This document shows, piece after piece, positions 36,021-45,759 of a DNA stretch of 64,000 bases. Location of the stretch: contig NZ_JAVHXT010000007.1 in the NCBI RefSeq assembly GCF_031119335.1, positions 1-64,000 of the forward strand. Reading direction: 5' to 3'. This DNA is from Pedobacter sp. Lineage in GTDB: Bacteria > Bacteroidota > Bacteroidia > Sphingobacteriales > Sphingobacteriaceae. Both the position numbers and the translations under genes were made by a program. Positions within the stretch are counted from its first letter, which is position 1, and each line of letters starts with the position of its first letter. The notes under the pieces were generated by a model. It saw only the letters and a program-made list of their open reading frames with translations. It did not search any database and was not told where the DNA came from.

Positions 36021-36823
36021 TGATGAGGCTTATCAAACTCATCTTAACGATACTGATCTTGAGCGTGTGCAATTTACATGCTCAAGATCTTTTGACCATA
36101 TCCTCCCCAAAAAACCTGAAGCAAACAGACTCGGTTTTAGTTTATAAACCGCAGCAAAGTTTCTTAGAAAAACTACCTGTTGTTTACCTTTTGCACGGGC
36201 ATAATGCCAACTACAAAAGCTGGAGCAAACTAGCCGATTTGCAAAAGTTGGCCAATCAATATCAGTTTATTGTGGTTTGCCCCGATGGTTTAAAGAAGAG
36301 CTGGTATCTAAACTCGCCAAACAAAGATAGTTTACAATACGAGTCTTTCTTTTTAGAGGAGTTGATGCCCACCATCAATCGAAAATACAACGTAGATCAA
36401 AACAACATATTCGTAACGGGAGCCAGCATGGGCGGTTTTGGAGCGATGTACATGATGATTAAACATCCGCAGCTATTTGCTGGCGCAGGAAGTACATCTG
36501 GGGTATTAAACCTTCATTATTCGGCCTTTAGGAAAACAACCATTGCTTACCTAATTGGCTCTTACGATGAAAAGAACAAACTATACGACGAGTATTCTCC
36601 AGTGAACAATTTACAGTCGCTCCAAGGTTTAAACAAGGCGCTCATTTTCGATACCGGAACAGAAGATTATTTATACATCACCAGTAAACAGTTTAGACAA
36701 AAATGTGATGATCTTAAAATAAAAGCCACCTATGTTGCACAACCAGGAGGTCACACAGGAGGTTATTGGAGCAAATCTATTTTAAAACATTTCGAATTCT
36801 TTTCGGAACATCTAAAGAAATAA
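36020..36823 (+). CDS. Secreted alpha/beta-hydrolase esterase (esterase D type)
   Basis: A 267-residue exported enzyme; the signal peptide ends at CNLHA|QDL. It is a serine hydrolase of the tributyrin/feruloyl/S-formylglutathione esterase group: VVYLLHGHNANYKSWSK near residue 55, the nucleophile elbow GASMGGFGAMYM near 138, FDTGTEDYLY (acid) and PGGHTGGYWSKS (catalytic His). Its place between a secreted protein and a GH20 hexosaminidase suggests removal of acyl groups from a glycan; the substrate is not known. Start overlaps the previous stop (TAATG). Confidence 0.85.
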   Translation: MMRLIKLILTILILSVCNLHAQDLLTISSPKNLKQTDSVLVYKPQQSFLEKLPVVYLLHGHNANYKSWSKLADLQKLANQYQFIVVCPDGLKKSWYLNSPNKDSLQYESFFLEELMPTINRKYNVDQNNIFVTGASMGGFGAMYMMIKHPQLFAGAGSTSGVLNLHYSAFRKTTIAYLIGSYDEKNKLYDEYSPVNNLQSLQGLNKALIFDTGTEDYLYITSKQFRQKCDDLKIKATYVAQPGGHTGGYWSKSILKHFEFFSEHLKK

Positions 36824-36828
36824 ATACC

Positions 36829-38697
36829 ATGAAAATATTTGTAAAAACGCTCACTAAAGCCCTGTTTTTGCTAGTTACATCCATTTCATTCGCAAAAGCT
36901 CAGCAAAAAAATGAGTTGACTTTAATACCACAGCCATCATCCGTAACGTGGGGTACAGCTACTTTTAAATTTGATAAGCAAACTACTTTATTGCTGCCAA
37001 AAGGCGATGAGCATACTGCATTAATCAAAAACTTTAGCGAACAGCTTTCGGGAATTTTAAAACAACAAGTTAAGACTAACACTAAAACAAGCGGTAAAAA
37101 TTTTATTCAGTTTTCTATAAATAAAGATTTAGGGAACGAAGCTTATAAGCTACAAGTTACCAAGCAAAAAATTGAAATAAGTGCTGCTAAGCCTTCTGGT
37201 TGGTTTTATGGTTGGCAAACACTTATGCAAATTGCTAGGTTAAATCTACTAAACGGAAATAGTCATCAAATTCCAGAGGTAACGATTACTGATGAACCGA
37301 AATTTGCTTGGCGTGGTTTAATGATCGATGTAAGCAGACACTTTTTTGACACGGCTGTGCTGAAAAGATACATCGACCAGATGTCGAAATACAAGCTCAA
37401 TGTTTTGCATTTACATTTAACGGATAACCAAGGCTGGCGGATTGAAATAAAGCAATTGCCTAAATTAACCAGTGTTGGCGCATGGCGTGTGCCTAGAACT
37501 GGCTATTGGAGCGGAATGCCAGCTCCCGAACCCGGCGAAGCTACCACTTACGGAGGTTTTTACTCTCAAGACGACATCAAGGAGCTAGTTCGATACGCCA
37601 GTACACGCTTTGTGGATATTGTACCAGAGGTAGATTTACCGGGACATAGTTTGGCTTTCGTAGCATCCTATCCAGAAGTTTCGTGTACTAAAACGCCGCA
37701 GCAGGTTTTGGCTGGCGACCCATGGAATGCGAAAAGAACCAACGTGGTTTGCGTAGGCAACGACTCTACCTACACCAAAATAGATCAAATTATCGGCGAG
37801 CTAGCTGAGATTTTCCCTTCTAAATACATCCACATTGGTGGAGATGAGGTGACCAGGAACTATTGGAGCAACTGCAAAGTTTGTCAAAAACGCATACAAG
37901 ACGAAGGTCTTAAAAATGTAGATGAGCTGCAAAGCTACTTCATTAATAGAGTTGCCAAAATCGTAAAGGCTAAAGGCAAAACACCAATTGGCTGGTACGA
38001 AACATTAGAAAAAGGTTTGGATACCGGAATTGTGCAAATGAGCTGGAAAGATGAAAAAGGCGCTGTAAAATCTTCGAATGAAGGTCACAAAGTAATTTTA
38101 ACACCTGCTTTTTTAACCTATTTAGATTTTTATCAAGGAGATCCTTATTTGGAAAATGCGCCATTTACAGTAAACCGATTGAGCAACAGCTATAAATTTA
38201 ATCCACTGCCAGAAGGGATTAACGTTAAAAACGTATTAGGCGGACAAGGAAGTTTATGGACAGAGCAAGTGCCAAATGAGCGTAAACTGCAATTTATGAC
38301 TTGGCCAAGGGGACTAACCTTGGCAGAAAACCTGTGGTCTGCAGCTCCAAAACCGACCTGGCCGATTTTCCTTAAAAAAATTGAAAGCCATTTGCCTTTA
38401 TTGACTTTAGATAGTACAAATTATAGTGCTTATTTCTACGATCCAATTGTATTTGCTAAAAAGGGTGATAACGGAGATATTGTGTTAACCATTGATACTG
38501 AAGTTCCTAATATCGCTGTACATTATGCTTTTGACGATACCGATCCGGATCAGTTTTACCCAAAATATAAAGGACAAGCAATTGCTATACCCAAAGGAGC
38601 TAAAAATATAAGAATGGTTAGCTATCGTGGCGACACGCAGAAAAGCAGGATAGTAAAGCTTCCAATTGCAGAACTTAAAAGAAGAGCAAAACTTTAG
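36829..38697 (+). CDS. Beta-N-acetylhexosaminidase, GH20
   Basis: A 622-residue exported enzyme; the signal peptide ends near SFAKA|QQK. Domain 1 (LTLIPQPSSVTWG) is the GH20b alpha/beta domain; the TIM barrel carries FAWRGLMIDVSRHFF, HLTDNQGWRIEIK, PEVDLPGHSLAF and the catalytic pair D339-E340 in HIGGDEV, where the substrate N-acetyl group assists. LGGQGSLWTEQV and MTWPRGLTLAENLWS lie near the end. It removes terminal GlcNAc or GalNAc from oligosaccharides, in the periplasm or outside. I start at the ATG at 36829, 5 nt after the esterase stop. Confidence 0.95.
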   Translation: MKIFVKTLTKALFLLVTSISFAKAQQKNELTLIPQPSSVTWGTATFKFDKQTTLLLPKGDEHTALIKNFSEQLSGILKQQVKTNTKTSGKNFIQFSINKDLGNEAYKLQVTKQKIEISAAKPSGWFYGWQTLMQIARLNLLNGNSHQIPEVTITDEPKFAWRGLMIDVSRHFFDTAVLKRYIDQMSKYKLNVLHLHLTDNQGWRIEIKQLPKLTSVGAWRVPRTGYWSGMPAPEPGEATTYGGFYSQDDIKELVRYASTRFVDIVPEVDLPGHSLAFVASYPEVSCTKTPQQVLAGDPWNAKRTNVVCVGNDSTYTKIDQIIGELAEIFPSKYIHIGGDEVTRNYWSNCKVCQKRIQDEGLKNVDELQSYFINRVAKIVKAKGKTPIGWYETLEKGLDTGIVQMSWKDEKGAVKSSNEGHKVILTPAFLTYLDFYQGDPYLENAPFTVNRLSNSYKFNPLPEGINVKNVLGGQGSLWTEQVPNERKLQFMTWPRGLTLAENLWSAAPKPTWPIFLKKIESHLPLLTLDSTNYSAYFYDPIVFAKKGDNGDIVLTIDTEVPNIAVHYAFDDTDPDQFYPKYKGQAIAIPKGAKNIRMVSYRGDTQKSRIVKLPIAELKRRAKL

Positions 38698-38727
38698 CAA
38701 CGTTTTAAGCTGGCGGCCAAAGTAGTA

Positions 38728-38773
38728 ATTAACATAGGAAATTTGTCATCCAGAGCGCAGCGAAGGATCTATT
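38728..38773 (+). repeat. Direct repeat, copy 1 (46 bp)
   Basis: Begins ATTAACATAGGAAATTTGTC and ends GCGAAGGATCTATT. It matches copy 2 at 39145-39190 with two mismatches. The core CATCCAGAGCGCAGCGAAG resembles widespread short Bacteroidota intergenic repeats. Confidence 0.85.
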
Positions 38774-39144
38774 TTAATCTACAATTTAGATCTTTCGCTA
38801 CTTGAATATAAATCGATTATCCACGTCATATCTACCGCAGCAGAGATATCTTTAAATTTAACTTGATCTTCAACTTTTTCTTGATAAAAAGTTGGCAAAA
38901 ATCAAGGCTGCTTAGCCTAGCTTGTTACAGCTCGATAAAACTTTAATTGCGCTGGCTGAAACGTGTGAACGTATGAAAAAACTCGAAAGTGACAAAACAC
39001 TTCTGCACCCAGCTTGTACTGTAAATGCTTTGCGTGACTGCTTACGTTTTATCGGCTTTCACGGCGCTATGCTAAGAGGCCGATATTCGTTCTTAGCAAT
39101 GTATCATCTATATTTAAAGGACACTTGTTTACTGCGACAGTACC
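38774..39144. other. Non-coding segment between the 46-bp direct repeats
   Basis: This 371-bp segment lies between GH20 and the ROK regulator and holds no convincing gene. It contains CTTTTTCTTGATAAAAAGTT with a following ATCAAGG, a motif that from memory recurs in Sphingobacteriaceae intergenic DNA, and two related stretches (CGATAAAACTTTAATTGC and its partial inverse GCTTACGTTTTATCGG). A 75-codon frame with a TTG start (38922-39149) runs into the repeat and looks spurious. The whole gap 38698-39250 appears to be a repeat cluster. Confidence 0.5.
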
Positions 39145-39190
39145 ATTAACTTAGGAAATTTGTCATCCAGAGCGTAGCGAAGGATCTATT
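39145..39190 (+). repeat. Direct repeat, copy 2 (46 bp)
   Basis: Copy 2 of the repeat at 38728-38773 in the same direction, with two base changes (CTTA for CATA; GCGTAG for GCGCAG). Confidence 0.85.
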
Positions 39191-39250
39191 AAATATACCT
39201 CGACCGAGCTAAAATAGCATTAGAGCATGCGCTCCCATGAGCTACAATTT

Positions 39251-40465
39251 CTAAACCAACCCGAGTAATCGGTTCCTAACCAATAAACAGGCACCGATTA
39301 CTCCTGCTTTTTCACCTAATTTCGACATTTTAAGCTGCGTATCATTATTAACCAAGCTTAACGAGTACTTGTTCAAAGCACTTTTAATAGGTAAACGGAT
39401 ATACTCTCCCGTTTCCGCCAAACTACCTCCTAAAATCACCATTTCTGGATTAAAGATATTGATCAACACCGCAATACCTTTACCTAGGCGCTCTCCAACT
39501 TCAGCTACTAATTCTATTGCCAATACATCGTCTTTCATCGCAGCTTCAATAATATCATTTAGTTTAATGTCATCTACAGGCATATTTGAAAGAACCGAAG
39601 TAGATCCCTCTGCAAGCTTCTCCTTAAACTTGCGTACCAAAGCCCAACCCGAAGCCTCTGTTTCTAAGCAGCCTTTTTTACCGCAGCTACAAAGAATTTC
39701 ATTGTTAAAGAATGGAATATGTCCAAACTCTCCGGCAAAGCCAGACTTACCGTAATAGAGCTGACTGTTAATCATGATACCAATACCCATTCCGTAGTCC
39801 ATATTTAAGAAAAGTACATTCTCTTCTTCGTGAACTACGCCTGCTGAAAACTCGCCGAAGGCCATTGCCCTCGAATCGTTTTCTAAAAATATGCGCATTC
39901 CGATATTTCTTTCTATCACGCGGCTAAGCGGCTCCTCATTAAAATGGAAGAAACTGTAACTATAGCCTGTAGAATAATTGATACGTCCTGATAAATTCAA
40001 CCCAGCTCCTAAAATCTTTTCTCTTTTTACAGGCGCTTCTTTTATAAAATTATTAATAAGCTCACAAAGCTGATTTAGGGATTCTTCACTATTATTTAAA
40101 CTGTAAGGGATATTAGCTTTAACGTGTACTAGGTTCTTCTGTAAATCGGTTAGGCCAATATTAATGTGCGACTTCTTTACATCTACCCCAAGAAAGTAAC
40201 CAGACTCCATTACCAGGCCGTAAATATTTGGCTTTCTACCACCTCTAGACTGCAGTTTGCCAAAATCCTTAACCAAACCTTCGTTGATTAATTCGTTCAA
40301 TATGTTATTGATTTTAGGCGTACTTAAGCCTAGCTCTGCGCACAAATCTGCAATAGTACAATTGCCATTTTTGCTAAAGTAAGCAACAATGGCCTTCTTT
40401 AGTGTGAGGTTCTTATAGGCAACACCAGAGGTGTTTTCGTTGCTTAATTCGGCAAAAAATGTCAT
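39251..40465 (-). CDS. ROK-family transcriptional repressor (NagC/XylR type)
   Basis: A 404-residue protein with an N-terminal winged-helix domain (KKAIVAYFSKNGNCTIADL, GLSTPKINNILNELINEGL) and a ROK sugar-binding domain: LENDSRAMAFGEF, LFLNMDYGMGIGIMI, and the zinc motif GHIPFF-CSCGKKGCLE near residue 250-275. Such regulators release DNA when they bind a sugar, often GlcNAc-6-P, glucose or xylose derivatives. It faces the FAD oxidoreductase gene with 211 bp between, so it is the likely local regulator of the utilisation locus. The kinase activity of some ROK proteins is not expected with an HTH domain present. Confidence 0.88.
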   Translation of the reverse strand: MTFFAELSNENTSGVAYKNLTLKKAIVAYFSKNGNCTIADLCAELGLSTPKINNILNELINEGLVKDFGKLQSRGGRKPNIYGLVMESGYFLGVDVKKSHINIGLTDLQKNLVHVKANIPYSLNNSEESLNQLCELINNFIKEAPVKREKILGAGLNLSGRINYSTGYSYSFFHFNEEPLSRVIERNIGMRIFLENDSRAMAFGEFSAGVVHEEENVLFLNMDYGMGIGIMINSQLYYGKSGFAGEFGHIPFFNNEILCSCGKKGCLETEASGWALVRKFKEKLAEGSTSVLSNMPVDDIKLNDIIEAAMKDDVLAIELVAEVGERLGKGIAVLINIFNPEMVILGGSLAETGEYIRLPIKSALNKYSLSLVNNDTQLKMSKLGEKAGVIGACLLVRNRLLGLV

Positions 40466-40676
40466 CTTCTTAAGAAATTTTAAAAATCAAAAATAAAATA
40501 ATATCTGATTTAACCTACTATAACGTAGTTATTTTATCGATTTAGCCAATTCATAAACACAAAAAATTAAAAAACTAATTCAACTTATTAATTTTTTTAA
40601 AAAAGTTTTTATATTTACCGTGCAACTAACTTACAGATAGTAGAGAGATTCGTACCTCTCCAAAAAACAACCGAGT
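40466..40676. promoter_or_regulatory. Divergent control region of the ROK gene and the utilisation operon
   Basis: This 211-bp AT-rich gap must hold promoters for both directions. Weak symmetry is seen (AAAAACT at 40569 with AGTTTTT at 40604; TTAATTTTTTTAAAAAAG), and a -7-like TATATTTAC lies near 40610. These could be ROK operator half-sites of the A/T-rich NagC kind, but the match is not strong. Confidence 0.35.
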
Positions 40677-42536
40677 ATGAATTTGAATTTTACCAAACTT
40701 CTTCTTTTTTCCTTATTAATTACCTGCGCTCAAGCATTTGCACAAGTTGCCCATAAAACAGATGTGCTGATTATTGGCGGCGGTGCAAGCGGCACAACTG
40801 CAGCAATTCAAGCTGCTCGAATGGGTGTTAAAGTGCTTATTGTAGAAGAAACAGAATGGCTGGGCGGCATGCTTACTTCGGCGGGCGTTTCGGCTATAGA
40901 CGGCAACCACAATATGCCTTCTGGCTTGTGGGGCGAGTTTAGACAACATCTTTACGATTATTATGGCGGACCTAAAGCTGTAGAAACAGGCTGGGTAAGC
41001 AACACCCTATTTGAACCATCGTTTGGAAACAAGACGTTGAAAACCATGGCAAACCACCCAAACATCACCATTTGGTATAAAAGTGGTTTAACCAACATTG
41101 CTAAAAATGGTATGCTTTGGGCAGCCGAAGTGAGCAGTAAAGGCAAAAAACAAAACGTAGAAGCCAAGATTTTAATTGATGCTACTGAGCTTGGCGATGT
41201 GATGGCAAAGCTGAAAGTTCCTTACCGTGTGGGCATGGACAGTCGCCACGATACCGGCGAAAGCTTTGCACCAGAGAAAGCAAATAACATTGTACAGGAC
41301 TTAACTTATGTAGTGGTATTAAAGGATTTCGGCGCAAAAGCAAACAAAACCATTAAAAAACCAGAGGGATATGACCCTAAAGAATTTGATTGCTGCTGCG
41401 ATGTTCAAGATCCTGCTTCGCATGACAATACCCCAAAAATTGATTGTAGCCAGATGATTACCTACGGCAAATTGCCAAACGGAAAATACATGATTAACTG
41501 GCCAAAATGTGGTAACGACATCTATATGAACGTTATTGAGATGAGCGATGCTGAGCGCAAAGAAGCTTTGAAAAAAGCAAAACTACATAGTTTACGTTTC
41601 ATCTATCATTTACAAACGAAGCTTGGTTTTAAAAACTTGGGCATAGCTGATGATGAATTTCCGACGGCAGATAAACTACCAATGATTGCTTATCACAGAG
41701 AATCGCGTCGTTTAGATGGAAAAGTGACCTTAACGTTGAATGATGTAAGCGCTCCTTATACTCAGAAAACTTCGCTTTATAGAACTGGTGTTGCCGTGGG
41801 CGATTACACAATAGATCATCACCACCTTAAAAATCCGGAAGCACCACAAATTGATTTCGTAAAAATAAAAGTGCCTTCTTACAATATCCCTCTGGGTGCT
41901 TTGGTACCTAAAGATACCGAAGGGCTAATTGTTGCAGAGAAAAGTATTAGCGTAACCAATATCGTAAATGGTGCTAGCAGATTGCAGCCTGTAGTTTTAG
42001 GAATTGGGCAAGCAGCCGGAGCTTTAGCTGCAACTGCGGTGTTAAGCAATACCGATCCTTCCAAAATCAACATCAGAGCAGTACAAAATGCCTTACTAGA
42101 AAGCAACGCTTATTTGATGCCTTTTATTGATGTTAAACCTAGCGATGCTTCTTTCAAAGTAATCCAAAGAATTGGTGCTACAGGAATTTTAAAAGGAACG
42201 GGCTTGTCTTACAAATGGGCAAATCAAACTTGGTTTTATCCAGACCTGCTAGTTAGCGAGTGGGATTTGGTAAATGGATTGAAATCTCTTTACCCTTCAT
42301 TTGGCGAACTACATCCATCAGGAAATTTAGTTACTGCTAGCTATTTAGCTGGCACAATTAAAGAAATCGGCAAAAAAGAGGTGAGCGAAAACCAAGTGAT
42401 CGATTTTCTGAAGCAAAACAATTTCAAAAATATAACTCCAGAAAGCATGCTAACAAGAAGAATGGTAGCACACGCTTTAGATCATTTCTTAAATCCATTT
42501 AAAATGGAGATAGATTTTACTGGAAAAACAAAATAA
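40677..42536 (+). CDS. Exported FAD-dependent oxidoreductase (PF12831 type)
   Basis: A 619-residue protein with a signal peptide (TCAQAFA|QVA) and directly after it a Rossmann FAD site: TDVLIIGGGASGTTAAIQAAR, then EETEWLGGMLTSAGVSAIDG. A Cys cluster C239-C241 (FDCCCDVQD) and later Cys residues could hold a metal or form disulphides. The second half has NIPLGALVPKDTEGLIVAEK and GIGQAAGALAATA, which complete the FAD fold, and an added C-terminal domain of about 120 residues. The family is frequent in Bacteroidota glycan loci, but its reaction is unknown. It is the first gene of the run that leads to SusC/SusD. Confidence 0.88.
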   Translation: MNLNFTKLLLFSLLITCAQAFAQVAHKTDVLIIGGGASGTTAAIQAARMGVKVLIVEETEWLGGMLTSAGVSAIDGNHNMPSGLWGEFRQHLYDYYGGPKAVETGWVSNTLFEPSFGNKTLKTMANHPNITIWYKSGLTNIAKNGMLWAAEVSSKGKKQNVEAKILIDATELGDVMAKLKVPYRVGMDSRHDTGESFAPEKANNIVQDLTYVVVLKDFGAKANKTIKKPEGYDPKEFDCCCDVQDPASHDNTPKIDCSQMITYGKLPNGKYMINWPKCGNDIYMNVIEMSDAERKEALKKAKLHSLRFIYHLQTKLGFKNLGIADDEFPTADKLPMIAYHRESRRLDGKVTLTLNDVSAPYTQKTSLYRTGVAVGDYTIDHHHLKNPEAPQIDFVKIKVPSYNIPLGALVPKDTEGLIVAEKSISVTNIVNGASRLQPVVLGIGQAAGALAATAVLSNTDPSKINIRAVQNALLESNAYLMPFIDVKPSDASFKVIQRIGATGILKGTGLSYKWANQTWFYPDLLVSEWDLVNGLKSLYPSFGELHPSGNLVTASYLAGTIKEIGKKEVSENQVIDFLKQNNFKNITPESMLTRRMVAHALDHFLNPFKMEIDFTGKTK

Positions 42537-42571
42537 GAATTAAACAACCTAACAATTAATATTTTTTAACC

Positions 42572-45500
42572 ATGAAGAAACGATTTCAAAAAAAGAGAAG
42601 TTGGTTTTTCCCTTTGTTGGTTTTCTTGCTTTCCTTGTCTGTGTCTGCTATGGCACAAACAAGGGTAGTCGGAATAACAACCGATGAACAAGGAGAAATT
42701 CTAACTGGCGTAAGCGTAACAGTTAAAGGAACCAAGCAGGTTTCCATTTCAGACAAGGATGGCAAATACCAAATTGTGTTACCTTCCGCCTCCTCGACCT
42801 TAGTTTTTACCTATGTAGGTTACGAGACTCGGGAAGTACAAACTTCTGCCGGAACGCTAAATATTTCTCTAAAGGCAAATGTTTCCACCTTAAATAGCGT
42901 AGTAGTTGTGGGTTATGGAACAGTTGCTAGAAAAGACTTGACAGGATCTGTAGGGAGCGTAAGCGTAACGGATATGCAAAAAGCACCAGTAAGATCACTA
43001 GAAGAAGCCTTAGCAGGTAGGGTAGCTGGGGTGCAGGTTTCATCTTCAGAAGGTGGCCCAGGCGCTTCGGTAGATATTGTTATTAGAGGAGGTAACTCAA
43101 TTACCCAAAGCAACTACCCTTTATATGTTATTGATGGTTTCCCAATGGAAGATCTAAACAACTCTGGACTAAATGCCTCAAACCCTTTAAGCTCTATAGA
43201 TATTAACGATATCGAATCTATAGACATATTAAAAGATGCATCGGCAACTGCTATTTATGGTGCTCGTGCTGCAAATGGTGTAGTAGTAGTTACTACAAAA
43301 CGAGGTAAAGTGGGAAATCCAACCATTACCTACAATACATATTACGGATTGCAGAATAGTAATAAACGCATGGAACTATTAAATCCTTATGAGTTTGTGA
43401 AGTTACAAAATGAGTTGGACCCTATTCAAACTAGAAACTTATACCTCACTAAGGTTGAAGGAACAGAAACGACTATACTACCCCTAGATTATTACAAAAA
43501 CGTAAGAGGAATTGACTGGGAAGATCAAATTATGCGAACAGCAGGTATGCAAAGTCATTATGTAAGTATGTCTGGCGGTACTCAAAAAACCAAATACAGC
43601 GGTTCTTTATCCTATTTTGATCAAGATGGTGTAATCATCAACTCCGGGTTTAATCGTCTACAAGGAAGATTAACCCTTGATCAAGAAATTTCTAGTAAGG
43701 CAAAGTTTGGTATGAATGTGAACTATTCTGGCACCAAAAACTTTGGTACGCCTCCATCGCAATCTACCTATCAAAACCAACTTAACCTTCTTTACAGCGT
43801 TTGGTCATACAGACCTGTTACTAGATTAAATTCAACTGTTGATTTGATAGAAGTGCCAGTAGATCCAGAGATAGATGGTGGTGCTTTTGAATTTCGATAC
43901 AATCCGATCTTAACAACACAGAATGAGCTTAGGGAAAATCGCGGTGAAAACTTAATTACTAATGCTTTTTTAGAATACGAAATCATTAAAGATTTAAAAC
44001 TTAGAATATCAGGAGGTATAACTAAAGGTACTACGCAATACGATACTTTTAACAATTCACTTACCCGCTCTGGAAACCCAGGAACGAACAATAAAGTTAA
44101 TGGAGGTATCAACATCTTTAATTCTACTACCTGGCTAAATGAAAATACGTTAAGCTATCGTAAAAGGTTATCAAAAGACCACTTGATTAATGTTGTTGGT
44201 GGTTTTACATCTCAAAAAGGCACATCAAGGGTATTTGGAGCTTACGCCAAACTAATGCCTAACGAAGGCTTAGGGCTAAGCGGTTTAGATGAAGGCGTGC
44301 CATTATCTATCACCTCTAGCTCATCTCACTACACCCTTTCTTCTTTTTTATCTAGGGTAAATTACGATTATAAATCGAAGTACTTATTTACAGCATCATT
44401 TAGAGCTGATGGATCTTCAAGATTTATCAATAATAAATGGGGATATTTCCCATCGGCGGCTTTTGCTTGGAAAATAAGTGAGGAGCCTTTTATGAAGCAA
44501 CTTAAGGCTATCTCATCTGCTAAATTGAGAACAAGTTTTGGTTACACAGGAAATAATGGCGTTGGTAACTTCTCTGCTTATCCAAGCTTTGTACTTCCAC
44601 TATCTGCTGGATACTCTTTCGGAAACCAGCTTATTAATGGGAGTTATGCTTCTAGCATAGGAAATTCTGACTTAAAATGGGAGACTACACAACAAATAGA
44701 TTTGGGGCTTAATGTCGGTTTCTTTAAAGAGCGATTAACCTTAGAAATAGACGCTTATAGAAAAACTACAGACGATCTTTTGCTAAACGCAAACCTTCCC
44801 GCTAGTACCGGCTATACCAGACAATTCATGAATGTAGGTAAGGTACGTAACCAAGGCTTGGAATTTACTTTAAACTTTGCTCCATTAAACAAAGGCGACT
44901 TTAAATGGAACAGTAGTTTTAATATTGCTTTTAACCGTAACAAGGTACTTGAGCTAGCTCAAAATGAATTGTCGATGCTAACCTCTCAATACTGGGGAGA
45001 TGATTGGGCTTTGATACCTGGCTATATTGCTAAAGTTGGCAAACCTGTCGCTCAGTTTTATGGTTATGTTTGGGATGGTGTTTACAACTATGACGATTTT
45101 ATAAAACTTGGTCCAAATAGCTATAAGTTAAAAGATAATATTACTGCAAACGGTACTGTTAGAGAGAATATTAAACCAGGAGACGTTAAGTATAAAGATG
45201 TAAATGGCGATTTAGTTATAGATCAAAATGATAGGGTCGTAATAGGAAATCCTATTCCTAAGCATACTGGTGGTTTTTCAAATAATTTCAGCTACAAGAA
45301 TTTCGATTTAAGTATTTTCTTTCAATGGTCTTATGGTAATGATATTTACAATGCCAATAGGTTAATGTTAGAAACAGGACCTAGATTTAACGTCAACCAG
45401 TTCGCCTCTTATGCTAACCGCTGGTCGCCTGAAAATCCAACATCTAATATTCCAGGCGTAAGGGGCACATTAACCAGCGCCTATTCCACCCGAATAGTTG

Positions 45501-45748
45501 AAGACGGTTCTTTCTTACGTTTAAAAACTGTACAGCTTTCTTATTCGCTTCCTAAAGCATTCTTAAATAAGGTGAAACTGAAAAATGCTAGAGTATACAC
45601 TTCGGCACAGAACATTCTTACATGGTCTAACTATTCTGGCTACGATCCAGAAGTTTCAGTTAGAAGAACTGCATTAACTCCTGGATTTGATTATTCAGCT
45701 TATCCTAGATCTTTTGTAGCCACATTAGGGTTAAATGTTAACTTTTAA
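42572..45748 (+). CDS. SusC-type TonB-dependent outer-membrane transporter
   Basis: A 1058-residue protein. Signal peptide (SLSVSAMA|QTR), a carboxypeptidase-regulatory-like domain (GITTDEQGEILTGVSVTVKG, DKDGKYQIVLPS, about 28-115), the plug (VVVVGYGTVARKDLTGSV, LAGRVAGVQV, IVIRGGNSI, YPLYVIDGFPM, SIDILKDASATAIYGARAAN) and a C-terminal 22-strand barrel. No N-terminal STN signalling domain is present, so it does not use an anti-sigma/sigma switch. It takes up oligosaccharides with the SusD partner encoded 11 bp downstream. Confidence 0.95.
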   Translation: MKKRFQKKRSWFFPLLVFLLSLSVSAMAQTRVVGITTDEQGEILTGVSVTVKGTKQVSISDKDGKYQIVLPSASSTLVFTYVGYETREVQTSAGTLNISLKANVSTLNSVVVVGYGTVARKDLTGSVGSVSVTDMQKAPVRSLEEALAGRVAGVQVSSSEGGPGASVDIVIRGGNSITQSNYPLYVIDGFPMEDLNNSGLNASNPLSSIDINDIESIDILKDASATAIYGARAANGVVVVTTKRGKVGNPTITYNTYYGLQNSNKRMELLNPYEFVKLQNELDPIQTRNLYLTKVEGTETTILPLDYYKNVRGIDWEDQIMRTAGMQSHYVSMSGGTQKTKYSGSLSYFDQDGVIINSGFNRLQGRLTLDQEISSKAKFGMNVNYSGTKNFGTPPSQSTYQNQLNLLYSVWSYRPVTRLNSTVDLIEVPVDPEIDGGAFEFRYNPILTTQNELRENRGENLITNAFLEYEIIKDLKLRISGGITKGTTQYDTFNNSLTRSGNPGTNNKVNGGINIFNSTTWLNENTLSYRKRLSKDHLINVVGGFTSQKGTSRVFGAYAKLMPNEGLGLSGLDEGVPLSITSSSSHYTLSSFLSRVNYDYKSKYLFTASFRADGSSRFINNKWGYFPSAAFAWKISEEPFMKQLKAISSAKLRTSFGYTGNNGVGNFSAYPSFVLPLSAGYSFGNQLINGSYASSIGNSDLKWETTQQIDLGLNVGFFKERLTLEIDAYRKTTDDLLLNANLPASTGYTRQFMNVGKVRNQGLEFTLNFAPLNKGDFKWNSSFNIAFNRNKVLELAQNELSMLTSQYWGDDWALIPGYIAKVGKPVAQFYGYVWDGVYNYDDFIKLGPNSYKLKDNITANGTVRENIKPGDVKYKDVNGDLVIDQNDRVVIGNPIPKHTGGFSNNFSYKNFDLSIFFQWSYGNDIYNANRLMLETGPRFNVNQFASYANRWSPENPTSNIPGVRGTLTSAYSTRIVEDGSFLRLKTVQLSYSLPKAFLNKVKLKNARVYTSAQNILTWSNYSGYDPEVSVRRTALTPGFDYSAYPRSFVATLGLNVNF

Positions 45749-45759
45749 AAAAGTATATT

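Noticed and set aside
38922-39149. 75-codon frame with a TTG start between the direct repeats
   Set aside because: It runs into the second repeat copy, has no recognisable domain and lies in repeat-like DNA.
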